From Nectonema munidae (Eukaryota > Nematomorpha > Nectonematoida > Nectonematidae), in contig JAUIRK010000920.1 of assembly GCA_030549495.1 (NCBI GenBank), positions 496,001-560,000 on the forward strand: a DNA stretch of 64,000 nt, read 5' to 3'. Numbering within the stretch: position 1 is the stretch's first letter; each line of letters begins with the position of its first letter. A program made the translations under genes and the position numbers. The notes under the pieces were generated by a model, which saw only the letters and a program-made list of their open reading frames with translations, was not told the origin of the DNA and made no database searches. Below, piece by piece: positions 1 through 10,503 of this stretch.

Positions 1-720
1 ATTTTTTGACAAGTTTGATTGATTTTAATAAAAAATGAATACTGAATTCAGCATGCTTTAAAATAAAAAACTTTATATAATTATTAAGTATAAAAGTTTT
101 TTTTTTGAGATGAGCTGTCATAAGTAAATATTCACAGGTTTGATTTATTTTCATAAAAAATAAATATCACCACTGAATTTAGCTTACTTGAAAATGGGTA
201 TATATGTATAAACTTTATATAATTATTCCAAAATGTTTTTTTGAGATGAGCTGTTAAATATAAATCCGTTTTGAGAGGTTTGATAAAAAAAAATGTATAC
301 AACCACCGAATTCAGCATGCTTTAAAATAGGTATATATGTGTAGAAAACTCTATATAAAAGTTTCTTTTTGAGATGAGCTGTCATAAGTAAATAAATTTT
401 TTAACAGGTTTAATTTATTCTCATAAAAAAATGTATATCACACTGAATTCAGCATGCTTTAAAATGGGTATATATGTGTAAAAACTTTATATAATTATTT
501 AAATAAAAAATTCTTTTTTGATATGGGCTGTCAAATACAAATCAATATTTGACAGGTTTGATAAAAAAAATGAATATCACCACTGAATTGAACATGCTTT
601 AAAATGGGTATATATGCGTAAAAAACTTTATATAATTATTTAAATAAAAATTTCTTTTTGAGATGAGCTGTCACATAAAAATCAATTTTTTAATAGGTTT
701 GAAAAAGTTAAAAATAGACA
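1..720. repeat. ~138-bp AT-rich satellite array (about 5 copies, open at left edge)
   Basis: A block containing GAGATGAGCTGTCA recurs at 107, 243, 371, 520 and 660, giving a period of 128-149 bases. Each unit carries the same order of landmarks: a GACAGGTTTGAT-like segment, TATCACCACTGAATT, CAGCATGCTTTAAAATGGG, TATATATG and CTTTATATAATTATT. The first unit is cut by the window edge and the last fades out near 720. Units differ by small indels and substitutions, so the array is not young. A lone reverse-orientation unit lies near 41.7 kb. Confidence 0.85.
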
Positions 721-1660
721 TCACTGAAAAACTGACATTCGCATTATCATTCATGACTGAAAAATTTATTCAGCCTAGTTAAAATTTATTAATATCTGCG
801 AAAAACAATCGGCACTAATAGGGTTAACAGTTGAAGGTCAGGGTTCGATCCCAAGGCTCGCGACTCTTAAAAACAAATCACGCGATCTAATACATCCAAT
901 GAAAGGAGCATTGAAGAAAGTAAAGCAGCTCCTTTTGTAATACTACATCGCACCCATCTACGATATTAGCTAAAGATTTTGTTGCGACAATCCTTTCTAT
1001 TTCTCATTCTACTGGACAAAATTTTATTAAATTTAACCTAAATGCTCAAAAATATTTAATGTCCAAAAACACTGTAATTTAAAGTATTTTTTTTCTAACT
1101 AAAAAAACTTCTGATAAAAGGTAGCGGTTCTATGCGGCCCAATGGCTTTCTTAGTTTTTGCTGTCTGTTGATAGGACTTAATTTGAGCTTTAACTATGTA
1201 ATCATGTTTACATTTAATAATACAAAAAATAGTAGATTTAAGGATCTTGATGGACCAATATTCATAGGTTATATTTTTACAAAGCTATATAAGGAATATA
1301 CATCGTTTTATAAATACCTTCTTTGACTAAGTTCAGAGAATTAACTTTCTGAAATATAATAATAAATGCAACTTCTTCAATTTTTGTATCACACTTAGAG
1401 CAAATTCTCATATAAACTATTTTACGAATTACTCAATATTTGTTGTATTATGAATTATTATAATACAACAAATAACAAAGGAAAAGATTTTGAAAAAAAT
1501 ATTAACGCTTAAAATAAAACCTGTAATAACCATTCTACTATTTGTAATCTTTATCTTTTCTATGATTTTATCAGAGGAGTGTCAGAAATTTTACTCAGAA
1601 GCAGAGATAAATCTATTCCCATTGGGGTTCATTGGAATTTACGACTTTTTAAAGCGTATA
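721..1660. other. AT-rich stretch with a SINE fragment; otherwise nothing recognised
   Basis: A short tRNA-like segment at about 828-870 reads GAAGGTCAGGGTTCGATCCC. It matches the promoter (B-box) end of the SINE at 54.9 kb. The rest is AT-rich sequence with only short ORFs that resemble nothing I know. Confidence 0.4.
828..870 (+). repeat. Fragment of tRNA-derived SINE family 2
   Basis: Contains a B-box-like GGTTCGATCCC preceded by GTTGAAGGTCA and followed by AAGGCTCGCGACTC. The same order is seen in the complete-tailed copy at 54936-55094. No A-box, tail or target duplication is visible here, so this is only the tRNA-related core. Confidence 0.5.
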
Positions 1661-1790
1661 AAGGTACCATGGGGTGTTTTAATCGAGAAGGCACAATTGC
1701 GCCGCTTGTATCGAACTATGAGAAAGTAGGCTGGACCGAACCCAAGACCTTGAGTTATCGAAACCCAGTAGTACCTAAACAACCTTACTC
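1661..1790 (-). repeat. SINE family 1 copy (tRNA-derived)
   Basis: Read on the minus strand it has the family order: GTAAGGTTG..., CTGGGTTTCGATAACTCAAG, GTCTTGGGTTCG (B-box core), CATAGTTCGATACAAGCGGC, GCAATTGTGCCTTCTCG and an end near ACACCCCATGGTACC. It shares this order with copies at 5.1, 36.5, 47.6 and 59.9 kb. A few bases are missing around the B-box, so this copy is decayed. Confidence 0.8.
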
Positions 1791-3753
1791 AAATAGATTC
1801 ATAAGATAAAATTTTAATGTGAACAAAATAAAAATTTTTTTGTGTCCATTGTCAGAAACGAAAATTACAATTATAGACAATGAAATATAAATATTTTTAT
1901 CCCTCAGATCCCTGAAATTCTTCAAATAACGTTATTTAATTTAAAATTTTTTTGTCTTGAAAAAATGATTCAAGATTAGGTTACATATATAGACAATGTT
2001 AAAGTGATAGAAAGAATGATAATGCGAATGTAAATTTTTTTAGTTTTCGGCTCAAATACTTCTTGTTGAGACTACCTTTTACAAATAAATTAGTCGGGTC
2101 TTTTGACTTGATTTTATCTTTTTTAGTATTTTATATCATCTTTCTTTTTATTTTTTAGAATCTTTTTTTGAAGTATGTAATCTTTTAGGCATAAATGATT
2201 TTCTACTTTTTCCAATTGTCTTATTCATTTTAATGTTTTCAAAACTAGACAAATGCTCGGCATTATGGTTGAAGCAGCGGTTTTGAATCCCGGTACGGAG
2301 TATCAAATAATAATTATCCCAGCTCTATCTTTTAAAATTTTTAGATTGAAAAATTTTGGAATTTTATTTAAAGAAAAATAGAATAAAAACTATAGATATT
2401 AAAAAGTTGAGAAAGGGGATCATGAGGAAAATATAGTATATTTTTTTGCATCAAATTGTGAGGAAAAAGGCAGTTCTCATTAAAATGCCATTATATGTAC
2501 AAACCGCTATGCTTAAATACAATGGTTCTTTTACCCTATAGCGCTAGTATAAACTTTAATGTGTCTATTGGCTCGGCTAACAAAATGGTTGAACAATAAA
2601 AAATTTTCCCATACCGATCAAACAAAAAAAGTCGATAACAATATCAATTAATCGATACATCACTAATTGATAAGTATTTGTTAAGAAATATATAACTTTG
2701 GCTTAGATTCAATGAAGGGCATAGCTACGGAGGGGCAATCTTCACTACTGAGGCAACACAGTAAGATGCCAATCAGTCTACAGAATAGAAACCACAGGTA
2801 GAGAAGGATTTTTCATTCCCAGAGCGAGAAGTCAGGTACACCTATTCTTGGGTGTTTGAGAGCTATGCCAAACAACTATATGCATCAGCACAGATGATGA
2901 TCTAGTAAGCTACTGGAAACCAAAGCAATCTATCTTTCTACAGCTAGATAAACTCGCCTATAAATATCTACAAATATATTTCTTACTAATCAGAATTTTA
3001 GAGATGAAAAAATTTGAATCAGCATCAAAGTTGTAATTAAAAATTCAGAGAATGAGAATTATAATCATTATCTATAATCGCCATGAACCCTGTGCCACGG
3101 AACACACAGTTTAGTAGACTTGAAATAGATTTAAATCGACCAGTCCATTTTTGTTTTTTATGTCCAAGATCTATGTCATTGCTTCTTTTAGATAAGTTAG
3201 ACGATTCGTCAAATTTCCACAACTTTTTTGTAAAGTATGATATTGCTTTCAAAATTTTTTTGTTTAATACTCAATGAGACTTAAAAAAAATAAATGTCAT
3301 AATATATTTGTATTAATTATTTATATAAGATAATAGACCAGGGCACATATGGGTGAAATTTAGAGAAGGCATTAAATGATTTTAGGTAAACAATTTTCAA
3401 TTAATATTTCCACTTTATATATAAATTAGGGAATGTTCACAAATGACGTCAATCATTTGGTTATTTTTCGGCTACCTCTCTTCTCTAGTCAGCGTTTTAC
3501 TATATATTCTCTTATTAAATATTGCATATTGTCAACTTTTTGAACCCCCATCCTCAGTAGTTCAGCATTTGTGAACGATTCCATAAAAATGAAAATATTG
3601 TCATGACGAAGGCTTTAATGTAATGAAAAAATGAGAATGAATAAACAATAACTAAAATACCATAACAAACTTAAATTATAGGGGGCGGAAGAAAAGACAT
3701 TTCTCCACCTAAAAAGGTGCTTTGTAATCGTCCTATAAAAATAGATATTAAAA
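1791..3753. other. AT-rich intergenic stretch, nothing firm
   Basis: Holds only short ORFs. A 63-codon open frame lies near 3083-3277, with an overlapping antisense one; neither resembles a known family. The segment at 2625-2670 ends in CGATACATCACTAATT, a terminus-like string seen again near 29.9 and 31.8 kb. It probably marks decayed transposon ends. Confidence 0.35.
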
Positions 3754-3759
3754 TTTATT
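3754..3759 (-). terminator. Candidate polyadenylation signal of the SNIP1-like gene
   Basis: TTTATT on the plus strand is AATAAA on the minus strand, about 160 bases downstream of the SNIP1 stop codon. This placement suits a short 3' UTR. Such hexamers are common by chance in DNA this AT-rich. Confidence 0.4.
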
Positions 3760-3919
3760 GATTTTTAGCGAGCAGGACGTCACTCTGGTTATGCTCGATT
3801 AACTATAAATTTGGGACAAAATAAAATGAATACTAAATTTGATAGATTGAGCTATTTCTAAGGGGTTAATGCAAAGGGCATACAATAATATTGCATTTGA
3901 AAAGAGTATATAGATCAAG

Positions 3920-4693
3920 TTATAGTGAATTTTCATGCAATAAAACGTATTCTCGGGAGCTGAAGCCAAATTTGACGACATCTCTTTCAAACAATTCGTA
4001 GTACTTTTGTTCTTCTATCGGCTGATTATTCACGTAGGTCTTGTTCGAAGACCCCAGATCTATGATGTAAGGAAGAACGACATTCTTTTTCCTCTTCTTG
4101 CTTCGTCCCATCTCATCTTGTGAATCATCATCATCATCCGCCTTCTCTTCTTCTTCTTTCACTTCGGCATCTCGTTTAACGAGACGGAACTGCAAGACCG
4201 CGTGCTGCTTGGAACAAGAGGGGTGATCAAGACAGATGTTCGCAACCTTCCTATCCCTGCCAAAGAGAAATGCACTTTGCCTGTGCAAGTAATATGTTTG
4301 AATGAGGTCGCCATCTTTAAAGGCATATAAGCGCCAACGCTTCGCAGATTTTCGAGCTTCTTGTGGCTCATTATACTTCACAACAACACCATTAACCGTA
4401 TTCGTGTCAGCTGCCAACTTACCAGATAACTCGAAGTTCGGCTTCTCTCTATCTTTTTCTTCTTTCTTTCCGGAAGTCTCTTCTCCGCCTTCGTGTACAT
4501 TCGCCTCATTACGCTGCTGATGCAAATGATGATGATGTGGAACGTTTTTTGGGCGTTTGTGGTATGGAGGGGATCTTTGAATCCTTGTGCGCTCCTTTTG
4601 CGATGATTCAGAGCGACGACTAAACTGTGGGGACATGGAACAAGAACGGTTATAAGAGTACGCTCTTTCATGCTTTTTACTCTTATGCGCCAT
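3920..4693 (-). CDS. SNIP1: SNIP1-like FHA-domain nuclear protein
   Basis: Single-exon frame of 257 residues, starting at the ATG at 4693 (MAHKSKKHER...). An upstream GTG-initiated extension is possible but unlikely. Residues 1-82 are a basic, Ser/Arg- and His-rich low-complexity tail (HHHH at 53-56). From residue 84 it follows the vertebrate SNIP1 core closely: EKPNFELSG, then DTNTVNGVVVKYNEP, KRWRLYAFK, the FHA strand FLFGRD (R146), DHPSCSKQH (161-164), IIDLGSSNKTYVNN (211-223) and a C-terminal KFGFSSREYVLLHE. Known family role: nuclear, spliceosome- and transcription-associated, binding phospho-threonine partners through FHA. Oddities: an acidic then basic insert (residues 177-203, EEEEKADDDDD and KKRKK) splits the FHA fold, and Lys218 replaces the Gly usual in the NGT turn. 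The protein is shorter than human SNIP1, mainly in the N-terminal tail. No frame damage seen. Confidence 0.93.
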   Translation of the reverse strand: MAHKSKKHERAYSYNRSCSMSPQFSRRSESSQKERTRIQRSPPYHKRPKNVPHHHHLHQQRNEANVHEGGEETSGKKEEKDREKPNFELSGKLAADTNTVNGVVVKYNEPQEARKSAKRWRLYAFKDGDLIQTYYLHRQSAFLFGRDRKVANICLDHPSCSKQHAVLQFRLVKRDAEVKEEEEKADDDDDSQDEMGRSKKRKKNVVLPYIIDLGSSNKTYVNNQPIEEQKYYELFERDVVKFGFSSREYVLLHENSL

Positions 4694-5109
4694 TTTAGAA
4701 TTTAAGAGCGTAAAACAGTACTTATTGAAATTTGTATTAAAAAAACTCTGCACGAAACACCTTCAGTCCGCTCGATAGCAACAAGGTCGATTAGTTTGAA
4801 AGCTCCTTATTCTACTAAAAAAATATACAACATGATAAACGCAAAAATAAAATAGATAAACAAATAGCAAAAATAGTGAATATTTTTAGGAAAAAAAACA
4901 CTATTATAAGTATCCTCACCACTACCACAAAAATAAACAAGGCTAGTTTCTTTTTTATAGATGCGACCAATTTTGAAAATAATCATTATACACTAAAATT
5001 TTTGTTCAAAATTTTCGTATTTTTTAGTCTTCCAGAAAAGTGCCTCCTTGAGAACACCATCCTTTATCGCAAAGTATGATCGTTTACTAAGTATATTCTG
5101 GCTCCATGA
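4694..5109. other. Upstream region of SNIP1-like gene
   Basis: About 100 bases of mixed composition directly upstream of the ATG (to about 4800) are less AT-rich than what follows and probably hold the 5' UTR and core promoter. I see no convincing TATA box. The remainder is AT-rich. Confidence 0.3.
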
Positions 5110-5243
5110 CTGAGTGAGAAAGATAACTGGGTTTCGATAACTCAAGGTCTTGGGTCGATCCCGCATCAAGCCTACTTTCCTCATAGTTAGATACAAGCGG
5201 CGCAATTGTGCCTTCTCGATGAAAACACCTCACGGTACTTTAC
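5110..5243 (+). repeat. SINE family 1 copy (tRNA-derived)
   Basis: Plus-orientation copy with CTGGGTTTCGATAACTCAAG, GTCTTGGGTCGATCCCGCA (B-box with one base missing), ATACAAGCGGCGCAATTGTG, CCTTCTCGATGAAAACACC and an end near CGGTACTTT. The first bases (GACTGAGTGAGAAAG) correspond to the tRNA 5' side, GCGTGAGTAAGGTTG in other copies. Confidence 0.85.
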
Positions 5244-5443
5244 CTTTTTCAAAATATAGGTTGTTAATGTGGCAAAAAACTTTATCAAAAGTAGTGATGA
5301 CCAGATTTTAAAATTTCGAGCGATTCTGCTTCCTGTTCATTTTTTAAAACGAATTCCGAAATTGATTCAATAGTTTATTATTATACGTTAATCAAAGAGA
5401 GGTGATAATATGGCTCATGCGTTTTTTTTATATACGCCTAGAT
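5244..5443. other. AT-rich spacer with a possible transposon end
   Basis: Contains AGTAGTGATGACCAGATTTTA near 5293, resembling the inverted form of the CATCACTA string seen at 2.6 and 31.8 kb. Nothing else is recognised. Confidence 0.25.
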
Positions 5444-5650
5444 CAGCGTTTTTCAAACTGTGGATCCTGAGCATTCAGTGGGTCGCGTGAAAAATAAAAT
5501 GGGGCGAGACAAAAAAGAAAAGAAATCAAAAATACACAAATGAGAGAAAGTGAAAAGTATATATAAACAACTTTAAATATTGAAAAGCACTCATACTCAA
5601 TCTACATAAATCGTGGATGCTGAATAAGTGAACAGAGTGTGTCGAAAAAA
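5444..5650 (+). mobile_element. hAT MITE, left part only (same family as 19.6 kb)
   Basis: Begins CAGCGTTTTTCAAACTGTGG and continues AAAATAAAATGGGGCGAGAC, AAAAAAGAAA. This matches the complete 207-bp element at 19576-19782 for most of its length. The matching right terminus is not visible; similarity fades near 5650. Confidence 0.65.
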
Positions 5651-6639
5651 GGGTTGGCTATCGGAGATTTTAAAGGGGCAGGCGTACCAAGAGAAGAACG
5701 AGAGGGACAGTCCACTCCAGGACCAGAATTTATGTGCATTAGTATATCATCAATAAAAATTTAATTGAGATATTTTAGACTTAAATAGTGATGTAATAAT
5801 GCCTGCCTTGATACACGTTTTATTCCAATTTTGCATACGCATACATACCTGTTTTGGAATTAAGTTTTGGGCGCTTTGAAAGGTTATTTGAAATTTGGAA
5901 GTATTTTTAAATAAAGATAAAATAGTTTCATGTTTGTAAGCATATGGAGGACATGCAAAAATAAGACAATGTTAAAAGAATTTTTACAAAAATAAAGGGT
6001 GGGATGGGTCTATCCCAAAGGTATCTCTTTAAAGCATTTATAATTAACTATAAAGCTTAAATAATCATGTGTGTGTAGGGTTGGAAGGTGTCCCGGTTTT
6101 GCTGTCGCTTAACAACGGAATCCCGGAGGATTAATAAGAAAGCGGGTTTTTCGTTCACTAATCCTATATGTTAAAAAATGGAGTGTAGAAAAATCTGGCT
6201 CCAAATGTGATTGTTTATCTCTTATTTTAGTATAAAAACTTATTTTTTACTTTTAAAGTATTTTTCATATTGAATGCTTTTTGTAGGAAATACAAATTTT
6301 TGTTCTTGACTTTTTTCAATACTATTTTTGTTCTGGTTTGATAATGGCAAATTCTGGCAACGCTACGCATGTATGCAAATCTAATAAAGTTAGCTTACAA
6401 AAAATTAAAATAAACAAAAAATATTAGAGTTGGTAAAAAATTGCAAAAAAGGTTGTAGCAAAAGCAATGAAAATGAAGCAATTGGATCAAATGAACTGAA
6501 ACAAAGTCTAATTCACTTCTAAATGCCAAGAGTCAAGGATCGTTTCAGGCACTAAGTGATAAAAACAGGTGACAATATTGTATATAGCAAGAACGACCAA
6601 AAAAAAAGCATTGCAAGCTTTGATGAATGAGAATCGGGG
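5651..6639. other. AT-rich stretch, nothing firm
   Basis: No gene recognised. A segment at 6078-6150 (TAGGGTTGGAAGGTGTCCCGG) looks like a transposon terminus but no partner end was found. Confidence 0.3.
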
Positions 6640-6915
6640 GTTGTAGATGTTGACAAAAGTCAAGGTCCAATACAACCATTCCAAATAGATGTTAAGAAGT
6701 TATTGGAAAGTATGAAAAGTGGTTCATCTGGAATTGCAAAAGAACACCTTGCTGCTTCTCAACATAGGAAACAGATTATTTTGAAAATAGCAAATAGTAT
6801 TTTAGATGAAGAGAGATGAAGAATTACAGAAGAAGAATTAGCACAGCTGTTCTAATTTACAAGAAGAAAGGTTGTGTTATGGAATGTAGCTCTTACAGAG
6901 GTATGAAATTGTTAT
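6640..6915 (+). pseudogene. Non-LTR retrotransposon reverse transcriptase fragment
   Basis: Broken frames read GPIQPFQIDVKKLLESMKSG, then ILDEER, then AVLIYKKKGCVMECSSYRG and MKLL. These match the start of the RT domain in non-LTR elements, where a K.MK.GKA.G motif is followed by PI.K.KGD...C..YRGI.LL. Several stops and indels interrupt it and the catalytic blocks downstream are missing. The likely 3' end of a related element lies at 52.4 kb. Confidence 0.7.
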
Positions 6916-8274
6916 AAAGATTCACCGAAAGTCGTAGAAAGATTGGCGAATATCATCAAATTGACTGTTTGCCATCTTGTACGCAAGACTATTAAAGTAT
7001 AAACTTAATAATGCAATCTTTAAGATGGGCTCATTTTGAAAATGAAAAATATTATGAAAAAATGTTAAAAATTTGTTTCAAGTTTATTTTTACTTAAATT
7101 TCGGCATAACTTATGTATATAAAATAAAAAAGTCTTAAAAATTTTTTTTTAAAAAAAGTGAAATTAAAATCTTTAAATATAAACCATATAGCATGGTTTA
7201 GTAAAAAAATAATGTAAAAAAGATTTTTATTTTTGTAAAAATTGGATATAATAATCAGTTTTAAATTAAATATTTTTGTGTACTCTCTACGGCTAACTCC
7301 TTGCAGAAAAATTGAATAACGTAAATGTAAAATTTTATCAACTAAATTGTAGAGAAAAGAAAGCTTTATAAATATGTAAGAAAATTTTTTAATTAAAATT
7401 ATAAATATTTTCTTAAAAAGAAATAAAACATCTTTTTTAGACCAATTTTTAACCCCAAAAATAGAAAATAAAAAAACAAAAAAAAATTTTTTTTTCAAAA
7501 ATTTAAAGTTTTATGTTAAAATTCAAACTATTATACACCTCTTAATGTAAAAATTAGAAATATAAATATATTATTTTCCAAATATTAGCCTATCAAAAAT
7601 GTCCAAATTTAAATTTAAGCAGACCGATCCTAAAAATTTTTAAAATAATAAAAAAAAAATTTTTCAGCATTTATTTATTATTTCGTATATTTAGAACACG
7701 ATTATGTAATTTATTAAAAAAAAATTTTTTTTTAAATATTTTTAATCAAATTTAAAAAAATTGATTAATTGAACGATTGATTAAGTGAAGTACACCGAGA
7801 AGTACCTCCTTTTTTACATGAAACCAAAAATTTTAGTTTCATTTCAAAATTGCTTTATTTAAAAGGAAATTTTATCTCTAGACAAGTAAAGTGTAATAAA
7901 TATCTCAGAAATAGCTATCAACGATCTTCCAGGTTCGCGCACGCTAAAGGAAAGATTTCGTGATTTGAAAGAAATGAAATTTCGAACATGGCTCCTACAA
8001 CATTTTCTCCTCCCAATTTAAGAATAGAAGTATAGGAGATGTGAAGGGTAATTCGATAGGTGAACTGCTGAAATGGGAGAATGTTGAATGTAAATCAAAG
8101 TGATTCATGAACTCTTTGACGACCAATGTGACACTAGTGTAGCAAACAATGAAAATCGCCTGCTTTGTATATACATAGAATTGTATTGAAAGAGCTCAAG
8201 GCACAAAAGTAAAAACCATATTTGCTCTGAAATAGTTTTTTCAATCTTTGTAAATTTGACATCGAAGTAAAAAA
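6916..8274. other. AT-rich stretch, nothing recognised
   Basis: The longest open frame (134 codons, minus strand, 7094-7498) is made almost entirely of Phe, Lys, Ile, Leu and Asn and follows base composition, so I do not call it a gene. The segment at 7900-8160 is less AT-rich but has no readable frame. Confidence 0.3.
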
Positions 8275-8360
8275 TGAGAGCATTAGCGTAGCAGTTGAGC
8301 TAGGAACCTCCTTGTTTACCCGATATGCTTGTGGTCATTACGCTTTCCACTACACATGAA
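8275..8360 (-). repeat. Possible tRNA-derived SINE core
   Basis: On the minus strand, GTAGTGGAAAGCGTAATGAC and ACAAGC sit at A-box spacing from GGAGGTTCCTAGCTCAAC. The arrangement resembles tRNA-derived SINE heads, but the B-box core lacks the TTCGA sequence, so the call is weak. Confidence 0.3.
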
Positions 8361-9688
8361 ACTTTTTTGTTTTAAAATTACAATTTACAAAGAGATATCA
8401 AAAAAAGAGTGCTAAACATTTTTTATTTGAAAATTCTACTTTTTCTTCAGTTTATAAGTGATTATGGAGAGATACACAAATTGTATAATATTTAGATTCC
8501 AGATAAGACTGATCGCCATTCCGTGTTATTAAACTAAAAAAGTCAAAAGTTATATTTTCTAAAAATCATAGCAACACTTTATCTTTCTTTATGCGCAATA
8601 GAAGACATTTCAAGGTGGATTGGTTTTAAAGTAAGAATTGATAGTAAAGTCAAAATAATATTGTTTGGTTCACTTTTTTAATCAAAAATCAAGCTATGTC
8701 ATTTACAATGAGTTTATGGGGAACGTCCATACTCAAATTGCAACATAAGACCGTTAAAATGACGTTTTGGGTGGGGCTCACTAGGCCACCAAATAACGAA
8801 AGCGTTAGGCGTGACAAAAATGAAAAACGCTCAATTTTCAACCAGCAGTGCTATTTTGTTACAAATCACGCCAGAAGTCCTCCATTTGAGGCCAATCTGC
8901 TTGGATAAAAGTTTTAATTGGAACATAAAGAACATGGAAATTTTTCAGACTGATTTTTTAATATTTTCTACAAAAAACCTCTATATTTAACTTTAGAAAC
9001 GATGGTGCAACATTACCTGATTAATCTTCCTATTTCTCTGAAGTTGACGCTATGCAAAGGACAAAAATATGGGCTTAAAAAATTATCACTAAAGCTAAAC
9101 CTATTTTAAAATAGTTTGAACCATATTTTCTTTTGTATTTTGGTTTTTTTAGGTCAATGAAATCAAAAAATTAAAATATTTTCAATGATTATTTTAAGTT
9201 TAATTAGTAATTAGCATTCAAAACTTGAATTTACACTATTATTTCTTAATTTTTAGTCTTTATTAATGATTTTAGAAATAAATAAAAATGTCAAATAAGT
9301 CAAAAAATATTTTAAAATAAAAATTAAGTCACTGTAGACCAATTCTAAATTAGTTTTAAATATTTTCTGTTTTTTGGAATTTTTTACGGCATAAAGTTGA
9401 AATTTTTTTTAGTCAACAAGAATTAAAAAAACTTCTAAAAAAACAATTTTTTTTTAATTAATCTAATATAATCAAAGCAACGAGTCTTTTAAACACATTA
9501 AAGCCCACATTTTTAATATACGGTTCATATTCATTTGATATTTAACAAACAAAACAAAATTCACTACATCATTTAAAAAAATAAGTGTTTTTAATGTGGT
9601 CCATTTTTTTTAGGTCCATCGACATATTGAACACATTTGATTAAAAAGTAAATTTGTATACAAAAAAATAGTATTTATTTTACATTAA
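8361..9688. other. AT-rich stretch, nothing recognised
   Basis: Contains one open frame (8696-8908, plus) of ordinary composition but no recognisable family. No repeats with clear ends are seen. Confidence 0.25.
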
Positions 9689-10503
9689 ATGTCACTTATT
9701 AAAACAATCTCCAATATAGAGACCAATATCACATTTCACACATTGCTTAGAAACTTTTTTTTTACAGAAAGCACATTTTCTTTGTTTTCCACCATCTTTT
9801 CGGTCAAGAAAAAAACTAGTAGAAGAAAGCCTAATTTTAAAGCTAATTTCTTTGGACGTTCAAGGTTTTTAGGATCTGAATCTGAAGAGAGCAGCAAAAA
9901 TGATTTTGTAAAAGACTTTCTAATAAAGTTAAGGAACTTTTATTTGCAAAGCAGTGCAAAATCGAAGAATTGGCCATCACAATATCAAGATAATTTGTGA
10001 ACAAAACAAAATACCACTTTTTGAATTTAACAGAGATGCGATATTTTGTATAAGCCAAGTGGTCCACTTCTCCCATATATTTATTATATTGGGATCTTAG
10101 AAAGGATTGCGGAACGAGTATTTCTTTACCATGACCTGCTGAGTGCTGACCATCATTTAGCATTTCCAATAGGATTGGCAGACTGATGATTGCTAGCAAT
10201 TGTGAAAACGCTATTGTCATACCATTTCAAAAAGAAAAGTTATTTTTCTTCAAAGTTGTAATCAAAAGAACAGCGGATTTCTTTTTTTAGTGATTAATCA
10301 TCTTTTAATGGGCATCTAAAGGTTTCATTTGAGCGAATCGTACCTGCTATGCTAATTCTTGAAACAAAATTATCAACATAAATTTCATTATCACTATGAT
10401 TTTCTAGATGATTTGTCATAGATATAACTACTCTAAAAACTAGACTGTCTTCATTTTTATTATTGGGAGTACAATTTTTCTGCTTTCTTTGATATAAATC
10501 CAT
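9689..10503 (-). pseudogene. piggyBac transposase relic (DDE_Tnp_1_7 type)
   Basis: Read on the minus strand, pieces appear in piggyBac order. The IYVDNF motif and the conserved GTIRSNETFRCPLKD segment lie at 10294-10503. Then, after a frame change, comes YNKYMGEVDHLAYTKYRI with FKKWYFVLFTNYLDIVMANS (9843-10090). The C-terminal cysteine-rich tail (KQRKCAFCKKK, QCVKC) ends near 9689. The catalytic region YNKYMGGVD of the family is recognisable with one Gly changed to Glu. About half of the usual ~550-600 residues remain, in at least three frames. No TTAA-flanked terminal repeats were identified. Confidence 0.85.

Noticed and set aside
828-870. Genuine tRNA gene
   Set aside because: Only a B-box-like half is present; no acceptor stem or anticodon arm can be drawn, and the same core occurs in a tailed SINE.
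7094-7498. 134-codon minus-strand open frame
   Set aside because: Composed almost wholly of Phe, Lys, Ile, Leu and Asn, as AT-rich DNA gives by chance; no domain, splice or promoter support.
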